From assembly GCF_002897035.1 (NCBI RefSeq), contig NZ_BAUX01000011.1, positions 97,367-161,366 on the forward strand: a DNA stretch of 64,000 nt. Direction: 5' to 3'. Every line of letters starts with the position of its first letter. The first letter of the stretch is position 1. The notes beneath the pieces were generated by a model. The model made no database searches. It saw only the letters and a program-made list of their open reading frames with translations, and was not told where the DNA came from. This stretch comes from Methylopila sp. Yamaguchi. GTDB lineage: Bacteria > Pseudomonadota > Alphaproteobacteria > Rhizobiales > Methylopilaceae. The position numbers and the translations under genes are program-made. Shown piece by piece: positions 27,330-35,726 of the stretch.

Positions 27330-27490
27330 CGGGATCGGCCAGCGTGCGACGAGCTCCGGGTTCGACGTCCGAGCGTTGGTCGCGATGCGCTTACACGACG
27401 CGGAGGCGAAGCTACGCCGTTCGCTGAACGCGCGGGCGGCGCTGTCGCCTGAACACCCCGCCTTAACCGCGGCCGGCCACGCTCTCGTCC

Positions 27491-28432
27491 ATGACGAGAC
27501 GCCCGCGGCCGCCACGCGAGATCAAACGCTCAACCGACGCCGTCGACGCCGCGGTCTCGAGCGGCGTTCGCGTCCGCCGTCGCGACGCGCGCCAGGCCGA
27601 GCTCTTCACGACCGGTTTCATCCCGCCGTGCAAGCCGACGCTGCGGCCGAAGGCGCCGTCGGGCATGCGGTGGCAGTTCGAGATCAAGCACGACGGCTAT
27701 CGCGCGCAGTGTCACGTCGCCGGAGACAACGTCCGGATCTTCACGAAGAGCGGGTTCGACTGGGCGGCCCGTATGCCGGCGATCGGCGCCGCGCTCCGGA
27801 AGCTGCCTGTGGCGGACGCCGTGATCGACGGCGAGGCCGTGATGGAGGCGCCCGACGGCGTGACCGATTTCTTCGCGCTCCACGCCGCACTGGCGGCGAA
27901 GAGCGCGCCCCGCGCCTTCCTCTACGCCTTCGACCTGCTGCACCTGGACGGCGAGGATCTCCGCGCCCTGCCCCTCGATGAGCGCCGGCTGCTGCTGGAG
28001 GATCTCCTGACCGACGCGCCGCCGGCGCTCCGCTTCAGCGAGCACGTGCTGTCCGACGGGCCGGCCGTCTTCGAGGCCGCGCAGGCGCTCGGTCTTGAGG
28101 GCGTGGTGGCGAAGGTCCGGGACTCGCCCTATCGCTCCGGCCGGAGCGACACCTGGCTGAAGATCAAGAGCACGAAGGTCAGGACCTTCGTCGTCACGGG
28201 CTACGACCCCGACGGCTCCCACGGGGTCCGCTCGCTCATGATCGCGGAGCGCGACGGCACGAGGCTGATCCCCGCGGGCTCCGTCGGCTCGGGGCTGACG
28301 GCCGCCACCAGCCGCGACCTGCGCCGTCGCCTCGACGCTGGCGAGACGATCAGCGTCGAGGTCGAATACCGCGGCCGCACGCCGAGCGGGGGGCTGCGTC
28401 ACGCGGCGCTTGCGGGAATTCCGGAGCACTGA
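27491..28432 (+). CDS. ATP-dependent DNA ligase domain protein (LigD/LigC type)
   Basis: 313 residues containing only the nucleotidyltransferase and OB-fold domains of a LigD-type ligase. Motif I is EIKHDGYR with the adenylated K66; later motifs include VIDGEAVMEA (III), FYLYAFDLLHLDG-like LYAFDLLHLDGEDL (IIIa), LEGVVAKVRD (IV) and SDTWLKIKS (V). An OB fold follows (about 228-310). The polymerase and nuclease domains of full LigD (over 800 residues) are absent and no ku gene is adjacent. It may serve as an accessory ligase in repair of stressed or stationary cells. An EcfG-type promoter for the next gene begins 81 bp after its stop. Confidence 0.88.
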   Translation: MTRRPRPPREIKRSTDAVDAAVSSGVRVRRRDARQAELFTTGFIPPCKPTLRPKAPSGMRWQFEIKHDGYRAQCHVAGDNVRIFTKSGFDWAARMPAIGAALRKLPVADAVIDGEAVMEAPDGVTDFFALHAALAAKSAPRAFLYAFDLLHLDGEDLRALPLDERRLLLEDLLTDAPPALRFSEHVLSDGPAVFEAAQALGLEGVVAKVRDSPYRSGRSDTWLKIKSTKVRTFVVTGYDPDGSHGVRSLMIAERDGTRLIPAGSVGSGLTAATSRDLRRRLDAGETISVEVEYRGRTPSGGLRHAALAGIPEH

Positions 28433-28512
28433 AGCGTCCGCAACGTGTTCCCCCTGAGCCGCTTTGAGTTTGCGATGGCGCTCCCATGGACCGATCGTCG
28501 CTGCAATTCGCT

Positions 28513-28537
28513 GGAACATTCGCCGCACGGGTTCGTT
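28513..28537 (+). promoter_or_regulatory. EcfG-type promoter, best match in the window
   Basis: GGAAC at 28513-28517, a 16-base spacer, then CGTT at 28534-28537: an exact match to the published EcfG consensus. It ends 45 nt before the ATG at 28583. Confidence 0.75.
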
Positions 28538-28582
28538 TGCCCCGCACGCGCCGCAGCATCTTGCGGTCCAGTGGAGGGCGAC

Positions 28583-29494
28583 ATGACGAATATCTCAGGC
28601 CATGAAGTTGAAAGACATCCAGCATTTGCTGCGACCGATCGCACAGCAGATTTCAATCAGATTTCATGTGGCGCTGTTTTTGCTGGCATGGTGCTAGCAC
28701 TAACCGTCCAATTTCTTCTCAATTTGCTGGGCGTCGCTATCGGCACCGCTGTGCTCGACCCTGCAGGAGGCGATAATCCCGCTGCCAGCTCAGCCTCCAT
28801 TGCGGGCGGCGTGTGGTACGTAGTGGCGGGGGTGATCGGCGCGTTCGCCGGCGGGTTCGTCTCCAGCCGTCTCTCCGGCCGCCCGGTGAAATCGACGGGC
28901 TCATACCACGGACTGATCACATGGGCGGCGACCACCTTGGTCGTGCTCTATCTGCTTACGACCTCTGTCGGCGCTCTCGTCGGCGGCGCCTTCAATGGGC
29001 TGTCGAGCGCAATCGGCGGGGTCGGCGGCGCGGCGTCCACGGCTCTCCAGACGGCGGCGCCTTCCATCGCAAACATGAACCCTCAGACTGATCTTGAGCA
29101 GCAGGTTCGCGAAAGCACCGGTTCCGATCCGCAGGCGCTCCAGTCGGCAGCGGTCGCTGCTATGCAAGCGGTCGTCAATGGCGATCCGGCAAAGGCGGAG
29201 GAGGCCCGCGGTCGAGCCGCTGAGGCGCTGGCGAAAGCGCGAAACATTCCCGTTGAGCAGGCTCGGGGCCAAGTCGACGCCTATGAAGCGAGGTACCGCG
29301 AGACCGTCGCTCAGGCTAAGCAGCAGGCGACTGAAGCGGCGGAGACCGCCAGCAAGGTAATCTCGAGCGCCGCATTCCTCGGCTTCGTCGCCCTTGTTCT
29401 CGGCGCGATCGCCGCTTGGCTCGGTGGCGCAGCGGGCACCGTTCGTTCGCCTGCCGGCGTGACGACGGCCGCAGCGACGCGGTCGCGCGTCTGA
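28583..29494 (+). CDS. Membrane protein of unknown function, stress-regulated (PhnA-like annotation group)
   Basis: 303 residues from the ATG at 28583, preceded by GGAGGGCGAC; the longer frame's first 46 residues cover the promoter and are not coding. Membrane segments lie at about 27-50 (SCGAVFAGMVLALTVQFLLNLL), 73-95 (GGVWYVVAGVIGAFAGGFVS), 107-130 (LITWAATTLVVLYLLTT) and at the C-terminus (about 265-285). Between them is a long Ala/Gln-rich helical region (PAKAEEARGRAAEALAKARNI, ETVAQAKQQATEAAETASKV). Relatives are often labelled PhnA-like or CAP-Gly without evidence. A perfect EcfG-type promoter upstream suggests an envelope stress role. Confidence 0.82.
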   Translation: MTNISGHEVERHPAFAATDRTADFNQISCGAVFAGMVLALTVQFLLNLLGVAIGTAVLDPAGGDNPAASSASIAGGVWYVVAGVIGAFAGGFVSSRLSGRPVKSTGSYHGLITWAATTLVVLYLLTTSVGALVGGAFNGLSSAIGGVGGAASTALQTAAPSIANMNPQTDLEQQVRESTGSDPQALQSAAVAAMQAVVNGDPAKAEEARGRAAEALAKARNIPVEQARGQVDAYEARYRETVAQAKQQATEAAETASKVISSAAFLGFVALVLGAIAAWLGGAAGTVRSPAGVTTAAATRSRV

Positions 29495-29509
29495 CGACAG
29501 ACTCGATAT

Positions 29510-29538
29510 GCGGCGGGCCATTTTTATCGGCCCGCCGC
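29510..29538 (+). terminator. Stem-loop after the stress membrane protein gene
   Basis: A 10-bp perfect stem (GCGGCGGGCC against GGCCCGCCGC) with loop ATTTTTATC, starting 16 bp after the stop at 29494. The T-run is in the loop rather than after the stem, so it is a probable but not classic terminator. Confidence 0.65.
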
Positions 29539-29644
29539 TACATTGCCTTGGGCCTCCTTCGAATGGATCGGCGTGAGCTTCCGGGCGGCTCATTGATCCG
29601 CGACGACTGGTTCTCGGGCGCCCGACATTTGGACGACCGCGATC

Positions 29645-29827
29645 ATGAAGATGGATCAAGACCACCCGAACAGTCGCCGATGTGAGGCGGCCGTGAGGAA
29701 CAGGATCTTGATGATCGGTCGAGATGGGCGTCCCGAATGGAAAGACGTCGAGGCGCTATGCAGACGCCGCGCATCCGAAGGCGGTAAATGCTGGCAGCAT
29801 GCGAAGCGCGGAAGTTATCGACCTTGA
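29645..29827 (+). CDS. Small cysteine protein with C-x25-C-x9-C-x2-H pattern (60 aa)
   Basis: 60 residues, start at 29645 or the ATG two codons later. Cysteines at 13, 39 and 49 and His 52 fall in the pattern C-x25-C-x9-C-x2-H, ending GGKCWQHAKRG. The same pattern, with a tryptophan 19 residues after the first cysteine, occurs in the 66-aa protein at 48088-48288. Three Cys and one His at fixed spacing suggest one bound zinc or iron. The rest is basic (RRR, KR). I do not recognise a named family. It follows the stress membrane protein by 150 bp, after a terminator-like hairpin, and has a weak ribosome site. Confidence 0.65.
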   Translation: MKMDQDHPNSRRCEAAVRNRILMIGRDGRPEWKDVEALCRRRASEGGKCWQHAKRGSYRP

Positions 29828-29881
29828 TGATCGCTCCGCGGCGCTGACAAGCAGCGGCGGGGCCGCGAGACACGAAGCTTC

Positions 29882-29906
29882 GGAACAAACGCCCCGTTAA
29901 ACACTT
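29882..29906 (+). promoter_or_regulatory. Possible EcfG-type promoter (GGAAC-N18-TT)
   Basis: GGAACAAA followed by TT 18 bases later (CACTT rather than CGTT). It ends 29 nt before the ATG at 29936 of a frameshifted HTH gene. The -10 half is weak, so this is one of the less certain sites. Confidence 0.4.
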
Positions 29907-29935
29907 AGGCTGCCCGGGCAATGCTGGGGAACGGG

Positions 29936-30120
29936 ATGCGGCTCTACGACGTGGTTGAGCGTCTGGTTCTGCAAGACATAGAAGATGGCGCGGAGCTCTC
30001 TTGGGATGCGAGGCGACGCTTCAGCGTCTGTTCGCCCTGGGCCTCATACGATCCGAAGATGGGAAGTGGATGATCACGCCGCAAGGCCGCGTTGTAGGCC
30101 GCGCCGCAGCCGGTCCCTGA
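29936..30120 (+). pseudogene. Frameshifted small winged-helix-like protein
   Basis: From the ATG at 29936 the frame reads MRLYDVVERLVLQDIEDGAELSWD and then becomes arginine-rich. One frame over, it continues EATLQRLFALGLIRSEDGKW followed by MITPQGRVVGRAAAGP and a stop at 30118-30120. Joined, the two parts give a coherent protein of about 61 residues resembling a small winged-helix domain (helix, LQRLFALGLI recognition-like helix, SEDGKWMITPQG wing). The break lies near 30008-30014 and needs one base. An upstream in-frame ATG at 29921 exists but would sit too near the possible promoter. Either the gene is broken or the sequence has a base error. Confidence 0.55.
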
Positions 30121-30166
30121 CCTTCTCCGTAGTCCCCGACGCCTGTCGGGCTGGCGTTTGTTCTTA

Positions 30167-33100
30167 CTACTTGCCGCCGGTCTCACTATCGAGGACGAGT
30201 ATTTCCTTCGTCGCGGGGAAATCGATTGTACAAGACAGACCCCCAGCGCCAAAATCAAGCGAGGTGGCGGCGCTGAAATCGTAGGCCAAGCTTCGTTCCA
30301 GAAGCTCCGTTCCGAAACCCCGGCGCCGGGGTACCTCGCTCGACAGCTCGACGCCCTGCTCGCTCCAGCTGAACTTCACCCAGCGGGAATCATCCTTCAC
30401 ATTCATCGCCCAAGTCACCGCCAGGCGGCCTTTGGGGGTGGCGAGCGCGCCGTATTTCGCGGCGTTGGTCGCAAGCTCATGGATGGCAAGCCCGAACGTC
30501 TCAGCCGCTTTGGATTGAAGCCTTATTTTTGGACCGTCGATCTCGATGCGATCCGCTGCGCTGCCGTGATAGGCGCCGAGTTCGTTCGAAATCAGGTCGC
30601 CGAAATCCACGCCCTCCGAGGGCTCGCGCGTCAGCGTCGCCTGAACGCGCGCGAACGCGCCAATGCGCCCGTCGAAGTTCTTGACGTACTCGTCGATGGT
30701 GCCGGTGCTCTGCGCCGTAAGGCGAGCGATCGAGCGGATCACTGCGAGCGTGTTCCGCACGCGGTGCTGGAGTTCCGCCAGAAGCAGCCGCTGTCGCTCG
30801 TCCATCAACTGGGACTGGGTTTCGTCCCGCAGTATCTTCACGAACCCGATAACGTCAGGGTCCTTCAGAGGCGTTAGCGTGCCCGAACCCCAGAACCGAG
30901 ACCCATTCTTCCTTCGGTGCCAGCGCTGGTCGACGGCGCTGCCGTCCTTGATGGCTTCCTCGATCTCCCGATGGACGGCGCGCGCCGCGCGGTCCTCTTC
31001 CGTGAAGATCAGGCCCAGATCCTCTCCGACCGCTTCGGCGGCGCTCCACCCAAAGATCACCTCCGCTGCGGGATTCCACGCCGTTATCCGCCGGTCGGAA
31101 TCGGTGGTGATCACCGCGTATTCGGCCGCGCTTTCGAAGATCGCCCTGAACCGGGCCTCGCTCTCGCGGAGCGCCTGCTCCGCCCGCGTCAGAGGCGTCA
31201 CATTGGTGAAAGTGACCACAACGCCGGCGATGAAGTTGTCGACGCTCCGGTATGGCAGGACCCGCGCGATGTAGCGCGTGTTCTCAACCGGATCGACGAC
31301 CGGGTGTTCGACGCTCGCCAGAGTCCGCAGGACCCGACGCATGCTGTCGTAGATCTCTTCGACGGGGATCCGGGCCTTGATGTGAGCAAGCGGTCGACCA
31401 ACGTCGCTGTCGACCAGATGAAAAAGCTCGGTTGCAGCAGGGGTGAAATTCATCACCCGCAAATCGTTGTCTAGGAACACAGTCGCGATCTGCGTGCTTT
31501 CGAGCAAGTTCTTCAGATCGCTCGTGGCCCTGGTCAGCTCATTGACGCGGTGCCCCAACTCCCCGTTGACGGTCGTCAGTTCCTCGTTGATCGATTGAAG
31601 CTCCTCCTTGGAAGTTTCCAGCTCTTCATTGGCTGATTGCAGCTCCTCGTTCAGGGATTGATATTCCTCATTGGAGGATTTCAATTCCTCGTTGGTGCTT
31701 TCCAATTCTTCGATCGTGGCCTGGAGACGCTCACGGCTCACACGCAGGTCGCTCTCAAGACGCTCGATTTGTTCGTTGAAGTTCGAGCGCGCCGCGCGTC
31801 TGATCTCGCCCAGCGAACTCGGCCGCACGACGCCGTCCCGGAAGACGACGACCAGGTTTCTGGTTTTTCCCGAGCCATCTTTGATCGGCTCGACATTGAT
31901 TCCGACCAGCGCATCGAGCCCGTCGATCTGCATTTTTAGACCGTCGATTACGACCCCCTCACGCGTCTCCGAGGCGCGCTGTAGGGCGTCGCGCAGATCC
32001 ATCCGCAGATCGCGGTGGATCAGGTTGATAAGGTCCAGCGTGGCGGTCCCCGTGGTCGGTCCGAGGTAACGCTCCATCCGGCCGGAGAAATGAACCACCT
32101 GCCCCCCCGCATCGACGATCACGTAGGCAGGGGCGAAACGCGCCACGATGCGATCCGCTTGTCTGGCGACCGCCCCTTCGGCCGCGCGCACCGGCACTCT
32201 GACGACGTCGCTCCGACGAGGCTGCGCCACCACGGAGATCGGAAACGATGGCAGAACGTGCGGGTCTCCGCTGAGACGGCGGAAGATGCGAGAGCGCGGC
32301 TCTATGGCCTCGAAGTGCTTCACGTGCTTTGTCGCGTTCTCCGAGTTGCCTAGGAAGAGAAAGCCGTTCGGCGCGAGAGCGAAATGGAACAGCGGGATGA
32401 CCTGACTTTGCAGATCGCTGTTCAGATAGATCAGCAAATTTCGGTAGGAGATCAGATTAAGCCGCGAGAATGGAGCGTCCTTAAGGATGTTGTGCGACGA
32501 AAAAATGCACATTTCCCGGAGTTCTTTCACGACGCAATAAGTCTCGCCCTCTTTGACGAACCAGCGCGCCAGTCTCTCCGGTGAAATGTCTTTTGCAATT
32601 GACTTAGAGTAACGGCCAATGCGCGCAGCTGCGAGGGCTCGCACGTCGATGTCGGTGGCAAAGATCTGTATTTGAGGCGTCTGGTCGATCTTGGCCAGAT
32701 GCTCTCGAAGCAGGATGCCGATCGAATAGGCTTCCTCCCCGGTCGCGCAGCCAAGCACCCAAATGCGGACCTGATCGGTCGCGCCCTTGCCTTCGAACAT
32801 ACGAGGCACGACCTCGCGCTCCAGCCGCGCGAACTCCTTCGCATCTCTGAAAAACCGGGTCACGCCGATCAGGAGATCGTTGAAGAGATTCTGCACCTCT
32901 TCGGAGTTTTCCTTGAGGTACGCGAGGTAGTCGCTGACCTCGTCGAGCTGCACGACCTGCATCCGGCGCTGCACGCGCCTCATGACGGTGCCCGGCTTGT
33001 AGCCGTGGAAGTCGTGTCCGGTCTTGTTCCGAAGCACCGTCGCGATCTGCGCGAGCGCCGCCCTTATCTCCACCGCGCTCTGATCGAAGGTGTGCTGGCC

Positions 33101-33736
33101 TTCAAACTTGAGCAGCTGCGCGACATGGGCCTGGATCCGCCCCGGGACTTCTTCGGGCGGGAGCAGGAAATCGGCCAGCGAGCCGGGCGCGTCCGTCGGC
33201 GCAGCCTCGCCGTCGCTCTCTTCCGGTCCCCTCTCGGCGATCGTTAGTCCGCCGAGCTCCTTGATCCGCGCCAGGCCCAGCGTGCCGTCGCCCGCTGTCC
33301 CTTTCAGCACTACGCCGATGGCGCGATCGCCCTCGTTCTCCGCGAGCGACACGAAGAAGCTGTCGATCGTGCCGCGGAGGCCAGGCTGCTCCTTGGCGGC
33401 CCTGACCTGGAAGCGATGGTCCTCCATCGTCAGCAGGAGATCAGGCTCGAGCAGATAGAGCTTGCCGCCCTCGACCGGCGCTTTGTCCTCGATTCTGGTC
33501 AGTCGCCGACCCGCGAGCATGCGCTCCAGCCGTGCGGGGTCCAACGCCTCCCTGTGCTGGAGCACGATGACGATCGACACGTCGCCCATAGTGGTGAGCG
33601 CGCCGACGAACTTCTCGACGCCGTCAGGCGCTGCGCCGGAGGCGCCGAGCGCGACCACGAACGGCCGTCCCGACGCGGGCCCGACGTCGTCAGAAGCCTC
33701 GCGGTCCTCGGTCTCGCTCTGATCTGCGCCCGTCAT
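30167..33736 (-). CDS. CheB-CheR-PAS-HWE histidine kinase fusion
   Basis: 1189 residues from the ATG at 33736; the longer frame covers the likely promoter. Domains: CheB methylesterase (about 22-205; Ser33 in LGASGAAPDG, His in VLQHREAL, Asp in GTAGDGTLG), CheR methyltransferase (about 215-490; VTRFFRDAKEF, WVLGCATGEEAYSIGILL, FATDID, SYRNLLIYL), a PAS-like region, a long coiled coil built of SNEELKSSNEEYQSLNEELQ repeats (about 650-730), two further PAS domains, and an HWE kinase domain with H991 in ELQHRVRNTLAVI and a C-terminal ATPase end WSEQGVELSS. Such fusions signal without dedicated chemoreceptors. HWE kinases commonly feed the PhyR-NepR-EcfG stress cascade, which fits the neighbourhood. 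Confidence 0.93.
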   Translation of the reverse strand: MTGADQSETEDREASDDVGPASGRPFVVALGASGAAPDGVEKFVGALTTMGDVSIVIVLQHREALDPARLERMLAGRRLTRIEDKAPVEGGKLYLLEPDLLLTMEDHRFQVRAAKEQPGLRGTIDSFFVSLAENEGDRAIGVVLKGTAGDGTLGLARIKELGGLTIAERGPEESDGEAAPTDAPGSLADFLLPPEEVPGRIQAHVAQLLKFEGQHTFDQSAVEIRAALAQIATVLRNKTGHDFHGYKPGTVMRRVQRRMQVVQLDEVSDYLAYLKENSEEVQNLFNDLLIGVTRFFRDAKEFARLEREVVPRMFEGKGATDQVRIWVLGCATGEEAYSIGILLREHLAKIDQTPQIQIFATDIDVRALAAARIGRYSKSIAKDISPERLARWFVKEGETYCVVKELREMCIFSSHNILKDAPFSRLNLISYRNLLIYLNSDLQSQVIPLFHFALAPNGFLFLGNSENATKHVKHFEAIEPRSRIFRRLSGDPHVLPSFPISVVAQPRRSDVVRVPVRAAEGAVARQADRIVARFAPAYVIVDAGGQVVHFSGRMERYLGPTTGTATLDLINLIHRDLRMDLRDALQRASETREGVVIDGLKMQIDGLDALVGINVEPIKDGSGKTRNLVVVFRDGVVRPSSLGEIRRAARSNFNEQIERLESDLRVSRERLQATIEELESTNEELKSSNEEYQSLNEELQSANEELETSKEELQSINEELTTVNGELGHRVNELTRATSDLKNLLESTQIATVFLDNDLRVMNFTPAATELFHLVDSDVGRPLAHIKARIPVEEIYDSMRRVLRTLASVEHPVVDPVENTRYIARVLPYRSVDNFIAGVVVTFTNVTPLTRAEQALRESEARFRAIFESAAEYAVITTDSDRRITAWNPAAEVIFGWSAAEAVGEDLGLIFTEEDRAARAVHREIEEAIKDGSAVDQRWHRRKNGSRFWGSGTLTPLKDPDVIGFVKILRDETQSQLMDERQRLLLAELQHRVRNTLAVIRSIARLTAQSTGTIDEYVKNFDGRIGAFARVQATLTREPSEGVDFGDLISNELGAYHGSAADRIEIDGPKIRLQSKAAETFGLAIHELATNAAKYGALATPKGRLAVTWAMNVKDDSRWVKFSWSEQGVELSSEVPRRRGFGTELLERSLAYDFSAATSLDFGAGGLSCTIDFPATKEILVLDSETGGK

Positions 33737-33769
33737 CTCAGTCACGCCTTCAACATCCGGCAGACACCC

Positions 33770-33795
33770 AACACCCCGCCAGCCGTCCACGTTCC
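33770..33795 (-). promoter_or_regulatory. EcfG-type promoter before the CheB-CheR-kinase gene
   Basis: On the minus strand GGAAC (33795-33791), a 17-base spacer, then TGTT (33773-33770). It ends 33 nt before the chosen ATG at 33736 and so also supports that start. Confidence 0.55.
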
Positions 33796-34053
33796 AGACG
33801 TCGCGGGAGATCGCCAAAACCTGCCACTGCGGCCTCACCGCGCTCGTTGAAGATGCTCTCCCGGCGCTGGTGCGAACAGCCATATCACGCGCTTCGATGA
33901 GCGTCGCCAAATGCCATGGCGAACGCAGAACTCGAGGCGGCCGGCGAAACCTTCAAGCTTTTGGAGCCTGTCGCCGGCTCCACTCGGGAAATTTCATCTC
34001 CTAAAGAGGAAAAACCACGGCCGATGGCAGGTAATGACGGCCGGACGCAACGC

Positions 34054-35061
34054 CTAGTTCTTATCGTTGGTCGCGTCCGGCGGCAGTGATCTCAGCGCCG
34101 CCTGGCGGAGCGTTTCGGCGTACCGTCGATACTCCTCAGCACGACCGTCGTACATGTCCGCCACGGCCCCACGTCCGGATTTCCGGGCGTCGTCCGCCAT
34201 CCGACTCACGAGTTCCGCCCGCTCCTCGATTATCCTCAGCGCGACCCGCAAGGCCTCATCGACTCGTCCCTCCTGTTCGCTGGCGAGCGCGTCGGCGGCG
34301 TAGGCGTGGCCGACCTGGCAACGAAATCTCAGCGGTCGGCCCTCGTGCATATGCGACAGAACCCCGCCGCAGGCGGGACAGGTGAGCGCTGCCGGCGAAG
34401 CGACCTCGCGCAGAAAATCAGCGCCGACGCGCTCTCCCGAAGCGATGTCGACCTCGAGGCGCAACTCGGGCGGGCTCGGCAAACTAGGACCGGGCTCCTC
34501 GCGGGATAGGTCCGCGAGCACGTCCCCGAGCAACGCCCCTCGCACGCTAAGATCGACCGTCGTCGCTTCTGCGGCGCGGCGCGGCATCTCATCGGCGATG
34601 GCGTCAGCAGGATCCTGAACCAGGGCTACCCCGCCACAGCGCTTGATCGCGTTCAGGCCCGCCGCTCCGTCGCTCAGCAGCCCGCTGAGGACCACGCCGA
34701 TGACCCGAGCGCCATAGGACAGGGCGGCTGACCGAAAGAGAGGGTCGATCGCAGGACGGGCCATGTTCTCGCGGGGCCCGCGGCCGAGCCTTATCACGTC
34801 GTGGCCCAGGAGCATGTGGTGATCAGGCGCCGCGAGATAGACCTTTCCCGGCGTGATCGGCATCTCATCTTCGACCTGCACGACAGTCAACGGACCAGCT
34901 GCGCTCGCCACAGTGGCCAGAATGCCGGTGCTTCGGGGCGGGATGTGCAGGATGACGAAGACGGCGGCTGGAAGATCCGCAGGCAGGGTTCCGAGGATCG
35001 CTTTGAGCGGGATCGTAGCTCCGCTCGAGCCGCCAATAACGATGATGTCACGGTTGGCCAT
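34054..35061 (-). CDS. Stand-alone CheB-type protein-glutamate methylesterase
   Basis: 335 residues without a receiver domain. The methylesterase domain (1-185) has the catalytic Ser in GGSSGATIPLKAIL, His in VILHIPPRSTG and Asp in LSGLLSDGAAGLNAI. The C-terminal part (about 220-330) has CPACGGVLSHMHEGRPLRFRCQVGHAY, a Cys-rich zinc-ribbon-like segment, and then a helical tail (ALRVALRIIEERAELVSRMADDARK). This CheB plus CheX-like tail architecture occurs outside chemotaxis operons in soil alphaproteobacteria, often near CheB-CheR-kinase fusions like the one 318 bp away. No receptors or CheA are present. Confidence 0.9.
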   Translation of the reverse strand: MANRDIIVIGGSSGATIPLKAILGTLPADLPAAVFVILHIPPRSTGILATVASAAGPLTVVQVEDEMPITPGKVYLAAPDHHMLLGHDVIRLGRGPRENMARPAIDPLFRSAALSYGARVIGVVLSGLLSDGAAGLNAIKRCGGVALVQDPADAIADEMPRRAAEATTVDLSVRGALLGDVLADLSREEPGPSLPSPPELRLEVDIASGERVGADFLREVASPAALTCPACGGVLSHMHEGRPLRFRCQVGHAYAADALASEQEGRVDEALRVALRIIEERAELVSRMADDARKSGRGAVADMYDGRAEEYRRYAETLRQAALRSLPPDATNDKN

Positions 35062-35083
35062 ATCGCCTCGCTCTTCGATGTTG

Positions 35084-35108
35084 AAGCGCTCGCGGGACGA
35101 TTGGTTCC
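35084..35108 (-). promoter_or_regulatory. Possible EcfG-type promoter before cheB-like gene
   Basis: On the minus strand GGAAC (35108-35104), 18 bases, then TT (35085-35084), within GCTT. It ends 22 nt before the ATG at 35061. The -10 half deviates from CGTT. Confidence 0.45.
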
Positions 35109-35242
35109 GAGCCCAGGGGAATAGCCCAGGGGCGAAATTTTCGGCCGATGGTCCATCGACGAATTCTGGGACTGAGACATAACCAGTGCGAACGGAGGGC
35201 TCGCGCCAGCCGGGGCGTTACGATGGACTGACGGGCGAAGGC

Positions 35243-35604
35243 ATGACGTTGAACGGGCGACGCATCCTCGTGGTGGAGGACGAGTTTCTAATCGCTAAAG
35301 ACATCTTGAGGTCCTCGACTCTCTGGGCGCTGAAACGGTCGGACCGGCGGCCACCCTCGACAAGGCTCTGCAGTTGGCGTCATCGCAGGACGCGTTGGAC
35401 GCCGCGATTTTGGACGTTCACGTTCACGGCCAGCTGATCTTCCCTGTGGCCGAAGTCCTGCAGAGCCGAGGTGTCCCTTTCGTCTTCGCAACGGGATACG
35501 ATTCCAGGTTCTTTCCTGCGTGGTTGACGGATGCGCCGCGGCTGCAGAAGCCGTTCGAGCCTGAAGCGGTTGCTTCTGCGTTGGTTGCGCTAATGCCGTG
35601 TTGA
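35243..35604 (+). pseudogene. Frameshifted FATGUY-type single-domain response regulator
   Basis: The first frame reads MTLNGRRILVVEDEFLIAKDI and is lost near 35309-35312. The next frame resumes as VLDSLGAETVGPAATLDKAL, passes the phospho-acceptor Asp in AAILDVHVHGQ, the diagnostic PFVFATGY motif and the Lys of LQKPFEPEAV, and ends at 35604. A one-base loss explains the break exactly. Intact FATGUY receivers (SdrG and relatives) are about 120 residues and act in the general stress response of alphaproteobacteria. All active-site residues survive in the two halves, so the mutation is recent or a sequencing error. It is divergent from the CheB gene. Confidence 0.8.
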
Positions 35605-35668
35605 CACGCTTACCGAGGGCGAACCGTGCTCCGCGGGCTCCGTCGGAGGCCTCCCGGCGCGCAGCCGG

Positions 35669-35693
35669 GGAACATTGCCTCGCCGCGGCGCTT
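35669..35693 (+). promoter_or_regulatory. Possible EcfG-type promoter before the DUF892 gene
   Basis: GGAAC at 35669-35673, 18 bases, then TT at 35692-35693 (within GCTTTC). It ends 33 nt before the GTG start at 35727. The -10 half is imperfect. Confidence 0.45.
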
Positions 35694-35726
35694 TCAGGCG
35701 TCCACGACCAGGGAGATGCAGAACCA

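Noticed and set aside
28445..28582. N-terminal extension of the stress membrane protein
   Set aside because: It covers the GGAAC...CGTT promoter and lacks a ribosome site; the ATG at 28583 has GGAGGG.
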